Part shown: positions 24,548-34,452 of the stretch, in pieces | How positions within the stretch are numbered: position 1 is the stretch's first letter | Layout: each line of letters begins with the position of its first letter | NCBI GenBank assembly: GCA_009602725.1 | Contig: WELB01000004.1 | Coordinates: forward strand, 1,142,185-1,206,184 | Source of the DNA: Spirogloea muscicola | Taxonomy: Eukaryota; Streptophyta; Zygnematophyceae; Spirogloeales; Spirogloeaceae | Direction: 5' to 3' | Length of the DNA: 64,000 nt | Program-made: the position numbers and the translations under genes | The notes under the pieces: generated by a model | The model's database searches: none | What the model saw: the letters and a program-made list of their open reading frames with translations, nothing else | Told to the model about the DNA's origin: nothing

Positions 24548-24665
24548 TCGGGGATATTTAGTGTCCCCCCTAGCCAGTTCATTAACCAATTAACAGGACA
24601 TTTGTAAGGCTAGAATTGGCCTCCCCTTCAATTTCATGCGCACCGCGCGCCTTCTCTCTTTCTGC
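24548..24665 (+). repeat. GCGCACCGCGCGCC unit
   Basis: Runs from GGGGATATTTAGTGTCCCCC through TTAACAGGACATTTGTAAGG to TCATGCGCACCGCGCGCC. It is nearly identical in order to 20825-20970 and 55268-55375, with small indels. The start and end share no terminal inverted repeat that I can see. Confidence 0.85.
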
Positions 24666-25630
24666 TTGGAGAGCTTCCACAAAGTGTCGCTTGAGGTGGC
24701 CGACGGAGGCCCTGCCCGCGTGAGAAGGACCAAGAAACAAGCTTTCCCAATGTAAGAGGATGCCTGTGGTAGGCACAGCCCAAAAGGCATGAAGACGGTG
24801 TGAGGGCTGCTTGAAGTGGCGCGCCCCAGCCCAGACGCAGGTCCTGCTACGCGGTCCCTGGGCAGGCCAGACTGTTGCCCGGGGCCGCCGCCCGTGGCTT
24901 TTCAACGCGCGGTGGATTTTTTGGGAGTGTTGAGGATGATAGCATGACTACGGGACGACGCACCCCAGGTCCTGACAAAGCGGGCTGAGGTCACCCACTA
25001 AGTGCGTGACGCCACGAGACGTCACCAAAGACCTCACCCACTCCAGCGGGAAAGATTCTCCCGTGAGACCCTCAACCATCATTGATCAATCATGATACCC
25101 ACACGTGCGAGCGCCCAGGCTCCCTCGCATGGGGAGCTTGCCTTGGCACCGCGCTTGCGGTAGGTCCGTCCAGGTGTCCTAGCCACTGCCTCTGCCTCTT
25201 CTCTGTGGGGGCTCCCCCTTGGACGTAGTCGGGGGGGCATACTTTGGGCCACCTCAGCGGTCTGCAGGCTTGAATGCGTGCTACAGAATGCGGCTCTAGG
25301 CTTTGCCCTTCATCAGCGTGTTAGGCGCCCCTAAGCAAGGCCACGAGCTTCCATGGCGGTGCTCAGGCTCCCCAACCAAGCCTGCCCCGACTTGTATGTG
25401 CTCCCTCGTGTGTACAAACGCCCCACTCCAGCCGTGCTCCCGCCCTGCTTCCTCAGGCCCTAAGAGGGTAGAAGGGCTTCGCTTTGAGTAACCCCATCAT
25501 CTACACTGGCTTTGGCTTTAAGCGGACAGTGTTGGCTAGGCTTAACCACCTCCTAAATTTTCACGGTGTGCACTGCGTGCCACATCTCTCGACATTGTCG
25601 ACTTTTTTGAGCACATTCCGCCCCTTTTTG
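24666..25630. other. Repeat-flank DNA without a recognised gene
   Basis: A minus-strand frame of 107 residues (24905-24582) runs into the GCGCACCGCGCGCC unit, so its lower part is repeat sequence. I recognise no domain in the rest. The region is probably transposon-derived, since repeat pieces flank it on both sides. Confidence 0.4.
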
Positions 25631-25639
25631 ATGGGCTTC

Positions 25640-25870
25640 CCTTGGGAGCCGGTGGATTCCATGCAGCAGGCTCGCTCGCACAGGTGTATCGCATGCGCTT
25701 GTCCGTCTCGCTGCAGAGGTCCATGTAGATACAGCGCTCGCGCGCTGTATCTACGTGCCGGTCGTGCCTTAGCTGCAGCCTCTGTCTCTAGCCAGGGGAC
25801 CCGTTATTGGAAACTAGTTTCTCCGACCTGCGGCTGCTAAGAAGGGAATTCTGAGTGTTTCGTAGTTACT
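25640..25870 (+). mobile_element. LINE 3'-end remnant
   Basis: The translation contains VYRMRLSVSLQRSM, a break, then LYLRAGRALAAAS. It matches the C-terminal tail of the ORF at 58712-58323, followed by the same 3' segment (CGACCTGCGGCTGCTAAG, GTAGTTACTTG). It is a 5'-truncated, decayed copy of the non-LTR family. Confidence 0.75.
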
Positions 25871-25904
25871 TGATTCCTTATCTTTTTAAGCGCGATTCTC
25901 CTGT

Positions 25905-25985
25905 CCCCTTCAATCTTTGTTTATTCTTTTCCCTGGGCTGGCCACTCCCAGCCACCGCCCTCTCCTGGAAGCGTCTTTCTCTTCC
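25905..25985 (+). repeat. Hairpin module
   Basis: GGGCTGGCC-ACT-CCCAGCC at about 25937-25956, preceded by CTTTGTTTATTC and followed by ACCGCCCTCTCCTGGAAGCG, as at 21580-21610. It is one of the dispersed hairpin units. Confidence 0.75.
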
Positions 25986-26599
25986 CCTACCCCATTAGGA
26001 GGATCTCCGATGCTCTACAGCACCCCATCCTCCATAAGCATGGCCACCTATTATGCTCTCCATCGAGATGTGAAGACTCCACCGGGCTCCCACCGCCCTG
26101 CATGCAAGCAGTACACGTGCGCCTCCAGCTTGGGTAGGGTACCCTTGACCAGGTCGTCGCGAGCTCCAGAAAAAAGATTGGGGGACATATGGAGCACAGA
26201 CATGGTCCACCGGACATGTGAGGACTACGTAGTGCATAGGCTACCAGGCACCCAATGGTTGGGCAGGGCGCTTCCTCTTCCTGCGCGATTCGAGTATGTA
26301 AAGAGCATGACGTACAGCAAGCAGACTGCCGACTCTGCATGTGGCGCCTTGCCGGTGGCCAGGCTCCAGCCGCGTTTTCGCAGGGTGATCCAGGCGTGGC
26401 GATGAGGGCTTCAGCATCTACGCTCAAATGCAGGCGCCGTTACTGATCTGCCGGCAGTGCAGGCCGGCTGCATGGCTTGAAGGTTAAGGGCCTCGGACGA
26501 GCAAGGTGGCTTGCTTGGCCTCTCTGCGAAGAGAGTGAAGGCTGCTACTGACATCCAAGGCGGCTGTAAAAGCCAGGCGAGTGGTGAAGGGCATCTGTA

Positions 26600-27990
26600 G
26601 TACTCGGATGCTAGCAGAATCGCGCGATCAGCATTGCCGTGTCGGCAACCGGTGACCGGATGAGGTGAGGGGAGAAAGAGGAGCTGCGTCGCTCAAGCCA
26701 GAGGCTGCAGAAAGGGGCGGTGAAAGGTGAGGGCTTGGGACAGCTGAAGCGACATGGAGCAGCCGCAGCCGGTAGCACGACGGAAGAGCGCATGCACAGA
26801 GCCTCCAGAAAGTGCTGCTCCATGCTCGCGTCGTCATCGGTCAGCTTGAGGGGCCAGCAGCGCGAGCAGCGAGAAACCGGCCACACGCACAAGTGCCGTG
26901 TATGTCCAAGACCAGCGCTCAGACGATATCGCTGCGAACCGGACAAGAGGAGTCGCAGTTGCACTGCAGACAGGCACGCAGAATGAGCGCAGCCTCCATC
27001 GAACGGCTCTGGCGGCAGCATCCGCGAGATCTTCGGATGTGAGCCCGTGGAGGGAATGCCATGGCCAGGGAGGCAGAGTGGCGGATGTCACGCTCGCGTG
27101 CTACCGGCCAGCCGGAGCTCGTGCAGCCTCGTGGGCAGAGGTGCGCAAGGGGCGAGGAGAGGCAATGAAGAGGAGGCGCATTGAAGCGGACGGCGGTCGC
27201 GGTTGGCGGCGCAGCACCCGAGCGAGCGTGACGCCGCGCACAGCCAAGGAGCTATCCGACAGGGGAGAGGCGCCAAGGCCTCGCTCTGGTGTGAGCACGT
27301 TGTGGGTCCCGACGCCGAGTGGGCGTCCGTGGCGGAGCACGGCAGTGGCGAGAGGGGGCCCGGGCCGTCGGCGTCGCCAGGCGCGAGGCCACGGCACGGC
27401 AGCCCGCCGGAAGGAAGGGGCAGCGCCTAGTGGCTCTCCCGCAGGGGCGGCCTGCAGGCCGGCCGGGCCCCACCACGCCGGAGGGAGGTGGGGCGGGAGG
27501 CAGGGCCCGTGCGCGCACTGGCGGGCACAGCGGGCGCCGCAAGTTGGGGAAGGAGGGGCCGCACGGCAGGGCCCGCGCTACTGTGCGCGAATCTTGGCGC
27601 GGGCAGGACAAGCCAATGCGGCGGGCAGGGCGGTGGCGGATGCGGTTGCGGGCGGGGGGGGGGGCGCCCCGCGAAGGCCGGACGGCGGGCAGCCCGATGA
27701 TCCTCTGCGGGGGCCCGCGCGGGAAATTGTCGGGCGGTCAACGGCGCCCCGCCCGCGCTGGTGCTGTGCGAGCCGGCCCGGGCTTTTCGGGGCATGCGCG
27801 CCGGCCTCCGCACCCCCCCTTGGGCATGCCGGCAGCCTACGTGCCATACTTGCGACGTCGGGTGTCAGCTTGTCTGCAGCGAGCTCAAGCGCATGCGTTG
27901 CATCAGAAAGCTAAAGCTGGTCGAGCCTCTGCTCGTTGCTCGAGGGCTTGTCGACTGCCGTCCGGTATTCGGGCATCAGTCAGCGACCTG
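26600..27990. other. GC-rich island with long overlapping frames
   Basis: GC content rises sharply from about 27050 to 27830. Frames of 338 residues (26898-27914) and 259 residues (27319-28098) on the plus strand and several on the minus strand overlap. None shows a known domain, and their residues (Arg, Gly, Ala, Pro) are those expected from GC-rich DNA. It may be a CpG-island-like promoter for the lipase downstream or LINE 5' sequence; I cannot decide. Confidence 0.4.
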
Positions 27991-27999
27991 CATGTGCCT

Positions 28000-28108
28000 G
28001 ACTCGTGGTTTCTGAGCGGGTCAGCTTCGCAGCAGGTGACGTACATTTGCCAACGTGCTTGCCTTTGTCCTTGGCCACGCAGGCCCTCCATCTCTTAATA
28101 CGCACCCG
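28000..28108 (+). repeat. TGACCC-type hairpin unit
   Basis: Begins CTGACTCGTGGTTTCTGAGC then GGGTCA, and continues with GCAGGTGACGTACATTTGCC, GTGCTTGCCTTTGTCCTTGGC and ATACGCACCCG. This is the same order as 20627-20755 and 22011-22115, with many substitutions, so it is an older copy. Confidence 0.75.
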
Positions 28109-28369
28109 TTTTCCTTGGCAGGGGGTACTTAGTGCTCCGGAGCTGCTCGTTGCCATCTGTGCTGGCTCTGGCGCTTCCTCCTGGGCAGCAGCTCCGAAGC
28201 AGTGAGGTCGCCCCCCCCAAAAAAAAAAGCCGGGCCCGCACCGCCGCGCCGCGTGCTGCGCTGCTCACGCGCGCCCCGGCAACCCACCAGGTCCGCCGCC
28301 TCGCCCCACCCCCGCTGCGCAGTCGGCGGCACCCCTAGCGGGAGCCTCACTGACATTGCCTCTGGTCAG

Positions 28370-31300
28370 GTGGAGGGAGGCGACAGTGGCCGGCGGCCGG
28401 ACACCATCCACACCATTCTGCGGAAGCCCAAGGAGGAGGTCACAGCACTGCTGAAAGAGTGGAACAGCAGCGACGAGGAGCTGCGCGAGCGGCTTCATGA
28501 CGAGGCGCAGCATCCCAACCAGCCCCAGGCACTTCCACCTTCCGAAGAGCTCACGGTACTGCTACTGTGGCCCCCAGCCCACTGAGGCACCCAACTGCCA
28601 CTGCCTCATTGCCATTGTTGTCGACAGTCTCGCTCGGTCGCCAGGCGTGGCACCAGCAGGCCAGCTCTGCTCATGGCAGAGCGCTTGTGTTTGTAGCGCC
28701 TTCCCCCCTTGTAGCATGGTACTGGCTTTGAGCTGGCTATACTCCTCGCGACCATTCCTTTGGAGGAAGATGGTGGTGGTATTTAGCATGCAGCATGGCG
28801 AGGCAATCTGGCACTTGATTGGCCACTCGGCCCTTCACAAGAGTGAATGTCGCCGCCTGCAGGACCTCGATGTGCTGCGCAGTGAGGTCATCAAGTACGG
28901 TGAATTTGCACAGACCACGTACGACGCTCTAGAAACCAAGAACATTTACAGCAGTCGCTTTGGCCGGAGCCGTCTGGATCCAGACGATTACCTGACCTCA
29001 AAGAGTCTCACTCTCACCAGCGATGACGGCAGACGTTACAAGGTGGATTTTCTCGTCCTGCTCGGGTATCGAGACTAGTTGCTGCTACTGGCGGGAAAAG
29101 AGAAGAGCGTCTCTCTGCAGACTCTACTCCATGTGCCTCTTGGCCTAGCTCTTTGATCTTGCTCTTAGCACCATAATTACGACAGTCACGACAAGGCCGC
29201 TGTGGCTCACTTTTCTCGGCTGTTCTTTGGCTGGCCAGGTCACAGCCCTCCTGTATGCAGACTCGGGGGCCTACAAGCTGGTTGAGACTAGCAATGAGAT
29301 GAAGAACTTTGTGGGCTTTGTCGCTCACAGCGACCCTGCGGACAACAAGGAGGTGGACATTGCGGTTGTATGGCGAGGCACGATCACCAAGGGCGAGTGG
29401 CTTCAGGTCCCTGCTCAAGCCTTCGCATGCTTTCTTGTTGCCATTCTAATATGGAGTATGGACCTTAGTCACCCGCTCATGGAAACTGACACTGGTGAGC
29501 TTGTATTTGTACATTGTGCTATCTGGGCAGGACATCAAGGCATTGATGGTGAGCTGGAACAACGGGCAGGGAATTGCTCCAGTCCCATCATGGACCTTGT
29601 CTTCAGATGTGTTCAAGATGCTTGGCATCAATGTCGGCCTCGGCGTGGGAGCCTTTGCTGCCGTTGCTTACATCCTCAGCACTGCCATTCTGCAAGATCT
29701 GCCGCTGCTGCCTTCGGTAGCAGCAGCCTGGAGATTGGCATTGCCTCTAGGTTTTATGGCTGGCGCAATCTCCGGCATGCTGTCTCTGGGGCCCAAAGAA
29801 TGGGTTATTGAAGCGGGCAGCCTCCCAATAGTAGCATTCCAGTGGTTCATCTTCTGGCTGGAGGGCACATGGCGAAGCAGAATGAATTTCGACGACCCTC
29901 GTGTCTCGTTCGGCTTCAAGGAGATGTACTGCGATGCACGTGAGGACCAGCTTGCCTCGCCGCAATCCAGCGAAGGAGATGCACCTCCTCTTGGATCACC
30001 TCGCCAACAGGTCTACCATGAGCTGTACAAGATCCTGGACAGCGTAGAGAAGGTATGCACAGTCAAGCTGTGGGGGAAGTGCTCATGGTGCTTGGCCGTG
30101 AGGAGGCAGCAAGATGAGTAGTATGTTCCCCCTACTTGAATGGGATTTGACTTGAAAATACCTATATACTTGCAGAGCGGCGGGCGTGTGAGAAGTATTA
30201 CCACAACGGGCCACAGCCTTGGAGGAGCGCTGGCTGCGCTGAGTGCCTTTGACATCGCCGAGACTCTCCGGGAGGCCAAGAAGATTGTCAAGCTGGACAA
30301 GCAGGTGCTCGAGCAAGACACTTAGCACCACAAGGACGACACAGGCTTGTTGCCACATGCTTCCACCCCACTTTGACTGCGGAGCTAGGGGTTAACTGAA
30401 GGGTGGTGGTTTTTAATTCAATCTTTCGATTGCAAGTTGAAGAAGGATGACATCAACCTTGTGTTGACAAGCATTATGCAGGGCTGGAAAAAGGTTGAAA
30501 AAAAGTCCACCGACCGAGACGAGACGAAGAATAAAATCTACCTACAGACTGAGGAGTGCAGACAGGACTTCATTGAGGAGCTTGTGGATGGCCAGAAGTC
30601 TGGCTATGAGCTGCCCACAGTGACAGCCGTGACCTTCGCAGCACCCCGCGTTGGCGATCGCCTTTTTGCAGACCGCTTTGGGCCAGAAACTCTTATGGCG
30701 CCTCCATTTGCTCCTGGGGGCCTGCACGCCATCAACTACTTCACCATCCTTGACACCCTTCCTTTCGCGCTCGGCTCAGTTGCCTTGGCTGTGGGCCCTG
30801 GCTTGTACGACAACCTCTTCTGGATCATAACTACAGGACTGGCAGGCGGCATCTTCCTTCAGTCTGGACAGCCGGTTCGGGATTGAACCTGGCGCTGGCC
30901 CCATCATGTTGAGTCCCGACAGCGCATGCTGCGAACCAGCAAGCGAAGTGCAGCCCTTAACGTGCACTCCTCTCCTTGCATGTCAGATTGTGCTGGTTGT
31001 TGGGGCTACGTGGCTCTTGGGTCCATTTGTATCCGGACTCTTGGCCCGCTTCAGCAAGCACCCGGATGAGCAGGAAGAGGCGCCAACCACAGAAGTAAGT
31101 GCGGTTCCACATCAGCCACTCGAGGCTATCTGCAGCCATGTCTTTCTGCTCATTTCTCCAGTTTCCTGTAGCAGGAAGCTACAGAAGGTGCCCGGATGCT
31201 GCGCGTGCGGAACATTCATGACCTTGTCCCAAAAGTGCCCCTGGGCCTTGCCTCGGGCCGCTGGTTGGCCCCCTCTTCTACCAATCCTTGCAACTTGCAG

Positions 31301-32199
31301 TTCCTCTCCTTGTCTTTTGCATGCTGCTTGCGCTTGCAAAATGTGCTGCCAAGACCTAGTAAGAGAAAGAACCTCACAATGTGACGTCATGGCAACTACA
31401 TGCGATGCTAAATGTGTGCTAGCTCCTCTGGGTCTTTCATGGCAGGTTTACGCACGGTGGCTTTGAGGTCCTGCGAAACGCTTATAAGATGAAGGAGTAT
31501 CGGAGGGACTCGCCCGCCCCCTTCATTGGGAAAGTGCCATGGGCTTCTGTTGGAGGTCGTCACAATCTGGAGGTTCATCCTTAATCATATCCCTAGTGGT
31601 GTTACCACTGCTTTCCATGTCCACTTAAGTAGCCCGTCATTTGCCTATCCCTGAGTCAGCCCATGCGTGGTTCTTGTGTAGGTATATCTGCGGATGATGG
31701 ACCCCACGAGAGACCATGCTCTCATGAACAAGACTGACGACGTTCTGGTTGCTGAGAAGCGCGTCCCACCATGCTGGTTCAGTCCTACACGCAACCTGGG
31801 CCTGTATCTGCAGAAGTCCTCTCGGAGGTGGTGCGAATGGCCTCCTCATGTCACGAAGAGCCAAAAGGCTCTGAGGCATGTTGTTGAGGTCAGCTCGTAC
31901 GTGCCAAGATGCCTCAAGATAATTGGCACCCCAGATTGATAGCTTATCCCGGTTCTATGGTGGCTCCACTAGATCTTGTTGATGTCCAGAATCCAGCTGC
32001 TCCTGTTAGCTACTGACGCTTTTGCATTACCTGTGCACTGCAGGAAGTGCTCGATGGCACTGGCGGTTTTGAGCTCACACTACAGGCTGCCCTTGATGAC
32101 AAGCTTGATGTTGAAACGATGGACTCACGCAAGGCCGCGGAAATATTGCAAGAGGTCAAGGATGTCCTGGAGCGCAGAATCCGGGAAGAGGTTGCGTAG
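28370..32199 (+). CDS. Class 3 (PLA1-II-like) lipase with inserted hydrophobic segments; 5' end unresolved
   Basis: Predicted acylhydrolase of the plant phospholipase A1-II/fungal lipase-3 family. Exons with agreeing phases: 28370-28555, 28794-29042, 29239-29406, 29531-30052, 30176-30304, 30437-30874, 30987-31094, 31172-31263, 31446-31572, 31682-31888, 32044-32199, giving about 793 residues. Motifs: SEVIKYGEFAQTTYDA, AVVWRGTITKGEW, the nucleophile elbow TTGHSLGGALAA (30204-30239), TFAAPRVGDRLFADRF, RVRNIHDLVPKVPLG with the acid, FTHGGFEV, RHNLE with the probable His, and ALMNKTDDVLV then VPPCW. Unusual: two hydrophobic stretches in exon 29531-30052 (GINVGLGVGAFAAVAYIL and LALPLGFMAGAISGML), one at the end of exon 30437-30874, and one in exon 30987-31094 (IVLVVGATWLLGPFVSGLL). 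These suggest a membrane-anchored enzyme. No start codon is visible upstream of 28370 in this frame, so a 5' exon is missing from the model. Confidence 0.85.
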
Positions 32200-32514
32200 T
32201 CAGAGGCTGCTCACCAAAACATTAGGCCACATTATGGCCACCATGGCAACACGGCTACTTGTAAAATATTTTGCAATCCGCTTGGCCACCCTTTGCTTTG
32301 AAAGTGGCTGATGTCCTACACTGCCACATGCCAACGGCATCAGATGTTTGCAGTCCAAGGGTTTAATATCCTGGCCTTATGGAGGCTTGCTCCTGTAGGC
32401 ACAGGCTACAATGTCGCCAAATGACATTGAGTAGCTGCTCGGATGTTATGCTTGCACTGCTATTTTTGAAGTGACTGTACATACCTCCTGAATGAGAACA
32501 TGTGTATCAAGAGA

Positions 32515-32615
32515 TGGGGAGGCCATGTCTGGCCAAGTACAGAGGCAAGCACATTGACAAATGTACGTCACCTGCTGCTAAGCTGACCCGCTCAGTAACC
32601 ATGAGTCAGCACATA
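32515..32615 (-). repeat. TGACCC-type hairpin unit, reverse
   Basis: On the minus strand it reads TGACTCATGGTTACTGAGC then GGGTCA, and GCAGGTGACGTACATTTG, GTGCTTGCCTCTGTACTTGGCC. It matches 28000-28108 closely in order, including the GACGTACATTTG variant. It lies just downstream of the lipase. Confidence 0.8.
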
Positions 32616-32849
32616 GAGGTTGCCTGAATGGAGGCAACCTGTTGCTTTGCCTCCTCCACAATGTAGAGGCTTTTTCCAGGGAGCATCTTCCATGCCAGCA
32701 AGTTGCAGCGAATGGCAAGGACAACAGCCACGTACTATCTGAGAATGCCACACTGCGCCTCATCCGTTGATACTCCGCTGTCACCAGTGCTTGACAAACA
32801 CAAGAGAGGTGCTCATGTGTGTTTCCAGCAAGAGATTGTGCGCCCAGAC

Positions 32850-33000
32850 AAAAGAGGGGCTGGCAGAGGCCAGCCCTAAAAATATGGAGAGAATTGAAAG
32901 GGCCAAAAAGGTGCCGAAAAGAGAAACCACACAGCTAGCGACGAGACGGCCTAAAGGGAAGCTCAGTACCCACGAGTGAGCAGCAGCAAGTCCGAGAGAC
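32850..33000 (-). repeat. LINE-tail and hairpin module, reverse
   Basis: On the minus strand a GGGCTGGCC-TCTG-CCAGCCCC hairpin lies at about 32858-32876, next to the segment with CGTGGGTACTGAGCTTCCC. It adjoins the 3' end of the LINE remnant at 33000-33690 and has the same orientation, as expected of that element's 3' tail. Confidence 0.75.
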
Positions 33001-33690
33001 TCGCAGCTGAGAAAGAGGTACTCCGCCTAGACCCAGATGCAGCAGCCATGGCGCGGCCTGCTCGCTAGTGGACTGCGTGAGCCAGGGAGCGCTGGAACGA
33101 GACCGCCAGCCGCATGCGGAGTACCTGCGCTAGGGAGCCGGCAGCATTGAAGCCGGGCAGCTCCCCTGGCTGACCCGGCCGCCGATTGATGGCCTGCCGG
33201 GTCAGCCAGCGGCTGCCGAAAGCCCCGTGGACATTAATCGCCAGAGCCGCGAGTTCATCACCAGCAGGGTGGTCGGCGTACTGACGCCTCTTGCCACGGG
33301 CCGCCAGGCCGACTGCGTGCCCGACCGTCAGACGCCGATCTGGTGAGGTTGGCGGAGTCGACGCAGTCGGCGGTCACCACATCCGCGACGATGCGGGGGC
33401 CGTCTCCGGGCGGGATGACGACCAGGCCGGCGCGCCGGGTATGGAGCTGCCCAGCCGGATGGGCATGATGCTTCCGACGGCGACAGTGTAGCCCGCCTCC
33501 GGGGGCGCTCCATGCATGTCGTTCCTCAGGAGGTCGTGGGGCCCGGTCCTCTCGCCTCCGCGCGCACAGCGGAGCATGGGTGCAGCCAGCTCCGCCGCGT
33601 CGGCGTGGCCGGGCACCGCACTCATACTGCTGAGGCCCAGGAGCCAGTGGACCGCCGGTGAGGGAAGGAGCCGAGGAGGAGCTTGCCACC
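33000..33690 (-). mobile_element. LINE C-terminal remnant (non-LTR retrotransposon)
   Basis: In pieces on the minus strand: RHNLL-like HDLLRNDMHG, then GLVVIPPGDGPRIVADVVTA, then NVHGAFGSRWL, then SLAQVLRMRLAVSFQRSL and RAGRAMAAASGS. These match the order of the C-terminal, post-reverse-transcriptase part of a LINE ORF and the cleaner copy at 58712-58323. The pieces fall in different frames, with a stop before RAGRA, so it is decayed. It is truncated at its 5' side near 33690, where the GC-rich block of 33715-33950 begins. Confidence 0.75.
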
Positions 33691-33714
33691 GTCAGCCGGC
33701 CCCTAGTCCCTTGC

Positions 33715-33950
33715 CATCGTCAGCGTCATCTCACGCGCCGCCGCCGTGCCTCGTCAGCATCAGCTGGGGTGCCACACGTGGCGGCGCGATATAGCCCCCG
33801 GCTAACAAAGTGTCGTCTGCCGGCCCGCCGCGTGGCCGTGACGGCGGGTTAGCGGGTTAGCGGGTTAGCGGGGCGGTTAGCGCGCCCCGGAGCACGGGCT
33901 CGAGACTTTACCGGCGGCACCGCTATCTTCCAGGTAAGCCGAGGGGGGCT
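33715..33950 (+). repeat. GC-rich dispersed block, copy 2 (upstream of CCX)
   Basis: Matches 11555-11790 in order and orientation. It contains an extra local tandem, three copies of GGGTTAGC at 33846-33872, where copy 1 has one. It ends in CAGGTAAGCCGAGGGG, which resembles a splice donor in both copies, so the block may carry a first exon and donor that were duplicated. Confidence 0.75.
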
Positions 33951-34026
33951 CCAGCAGGGGAAGACACCCCCCCCGGCACCCTCCCGGCCTTCTCCATGAC
34001 CGCCACCCCGCACGCGGCGCCGGCTC

Positions 34027-34028
34027 CC

Positions 34029-34063
<35 letters not shown>

Positions 34064-34065
34064 AG

Positions 34066-34110
<45 letters not shown>

Positions 34111-34357
34111 NNNNNNNNNNNNNNNNNNNNNNNNNNNNNNNNNNNNNNNNNNNNNNNNNNNNNNNNNNNNNNNNNNNNNNNNNNNNNNNNNNNNNNNNNN
34201 NNNNNNNNNNNNNNNNNNNNNNNNNNNNNNNNNNNNNNNNNNNNNNNNNNNNNNNNNNNNNNNNNNNNNNNNNNNNNNNNNNNNNNNNNNNNNNNNNNNN
34301 NNNNNNNNNNNNNNNNNNNNNNNNNNNNNNNNNNNNNNNNNNNNNNNNNNNNNNNNN
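34027..34357 (+). other. GCG repeat, poly-A and assembly gap
   Basis: A run of GGC/GCG triplets (34030-34064) leads into about 46 A and then 247 unknown bases (34111-34357). The 5' part of the CCX gene lies here or is obscured by the gap. The poly-A next to the gap looks like an assembly artefact. Confidence 0.85.
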
Positions 34358-34452
34358 GCTGCCGCCGCCGCCCGGCCCCGTTGCCACCGCCGCCGCCGCC
34401 GCCCCCATTGCGCCGCGGCTGACGGCCTGACGCCAACGCTCGCGGCGCGCAG

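Noticed and set aside
26898-28098. 338- and 259-residue plus-strand frames
   Set aside because: Overlapping frames in very GC-rich DNA without any recognised motif; I list the region as an island rather than a gene.
31682-31720. Loss of the lipase catalytic His (Arg where relatives have a second His after HNLExYL)
   Set aside because: The His of RHNLE at the end of the preceding exon is conserved and is the more likely catalytic residue by alignment with fungal enzymes.
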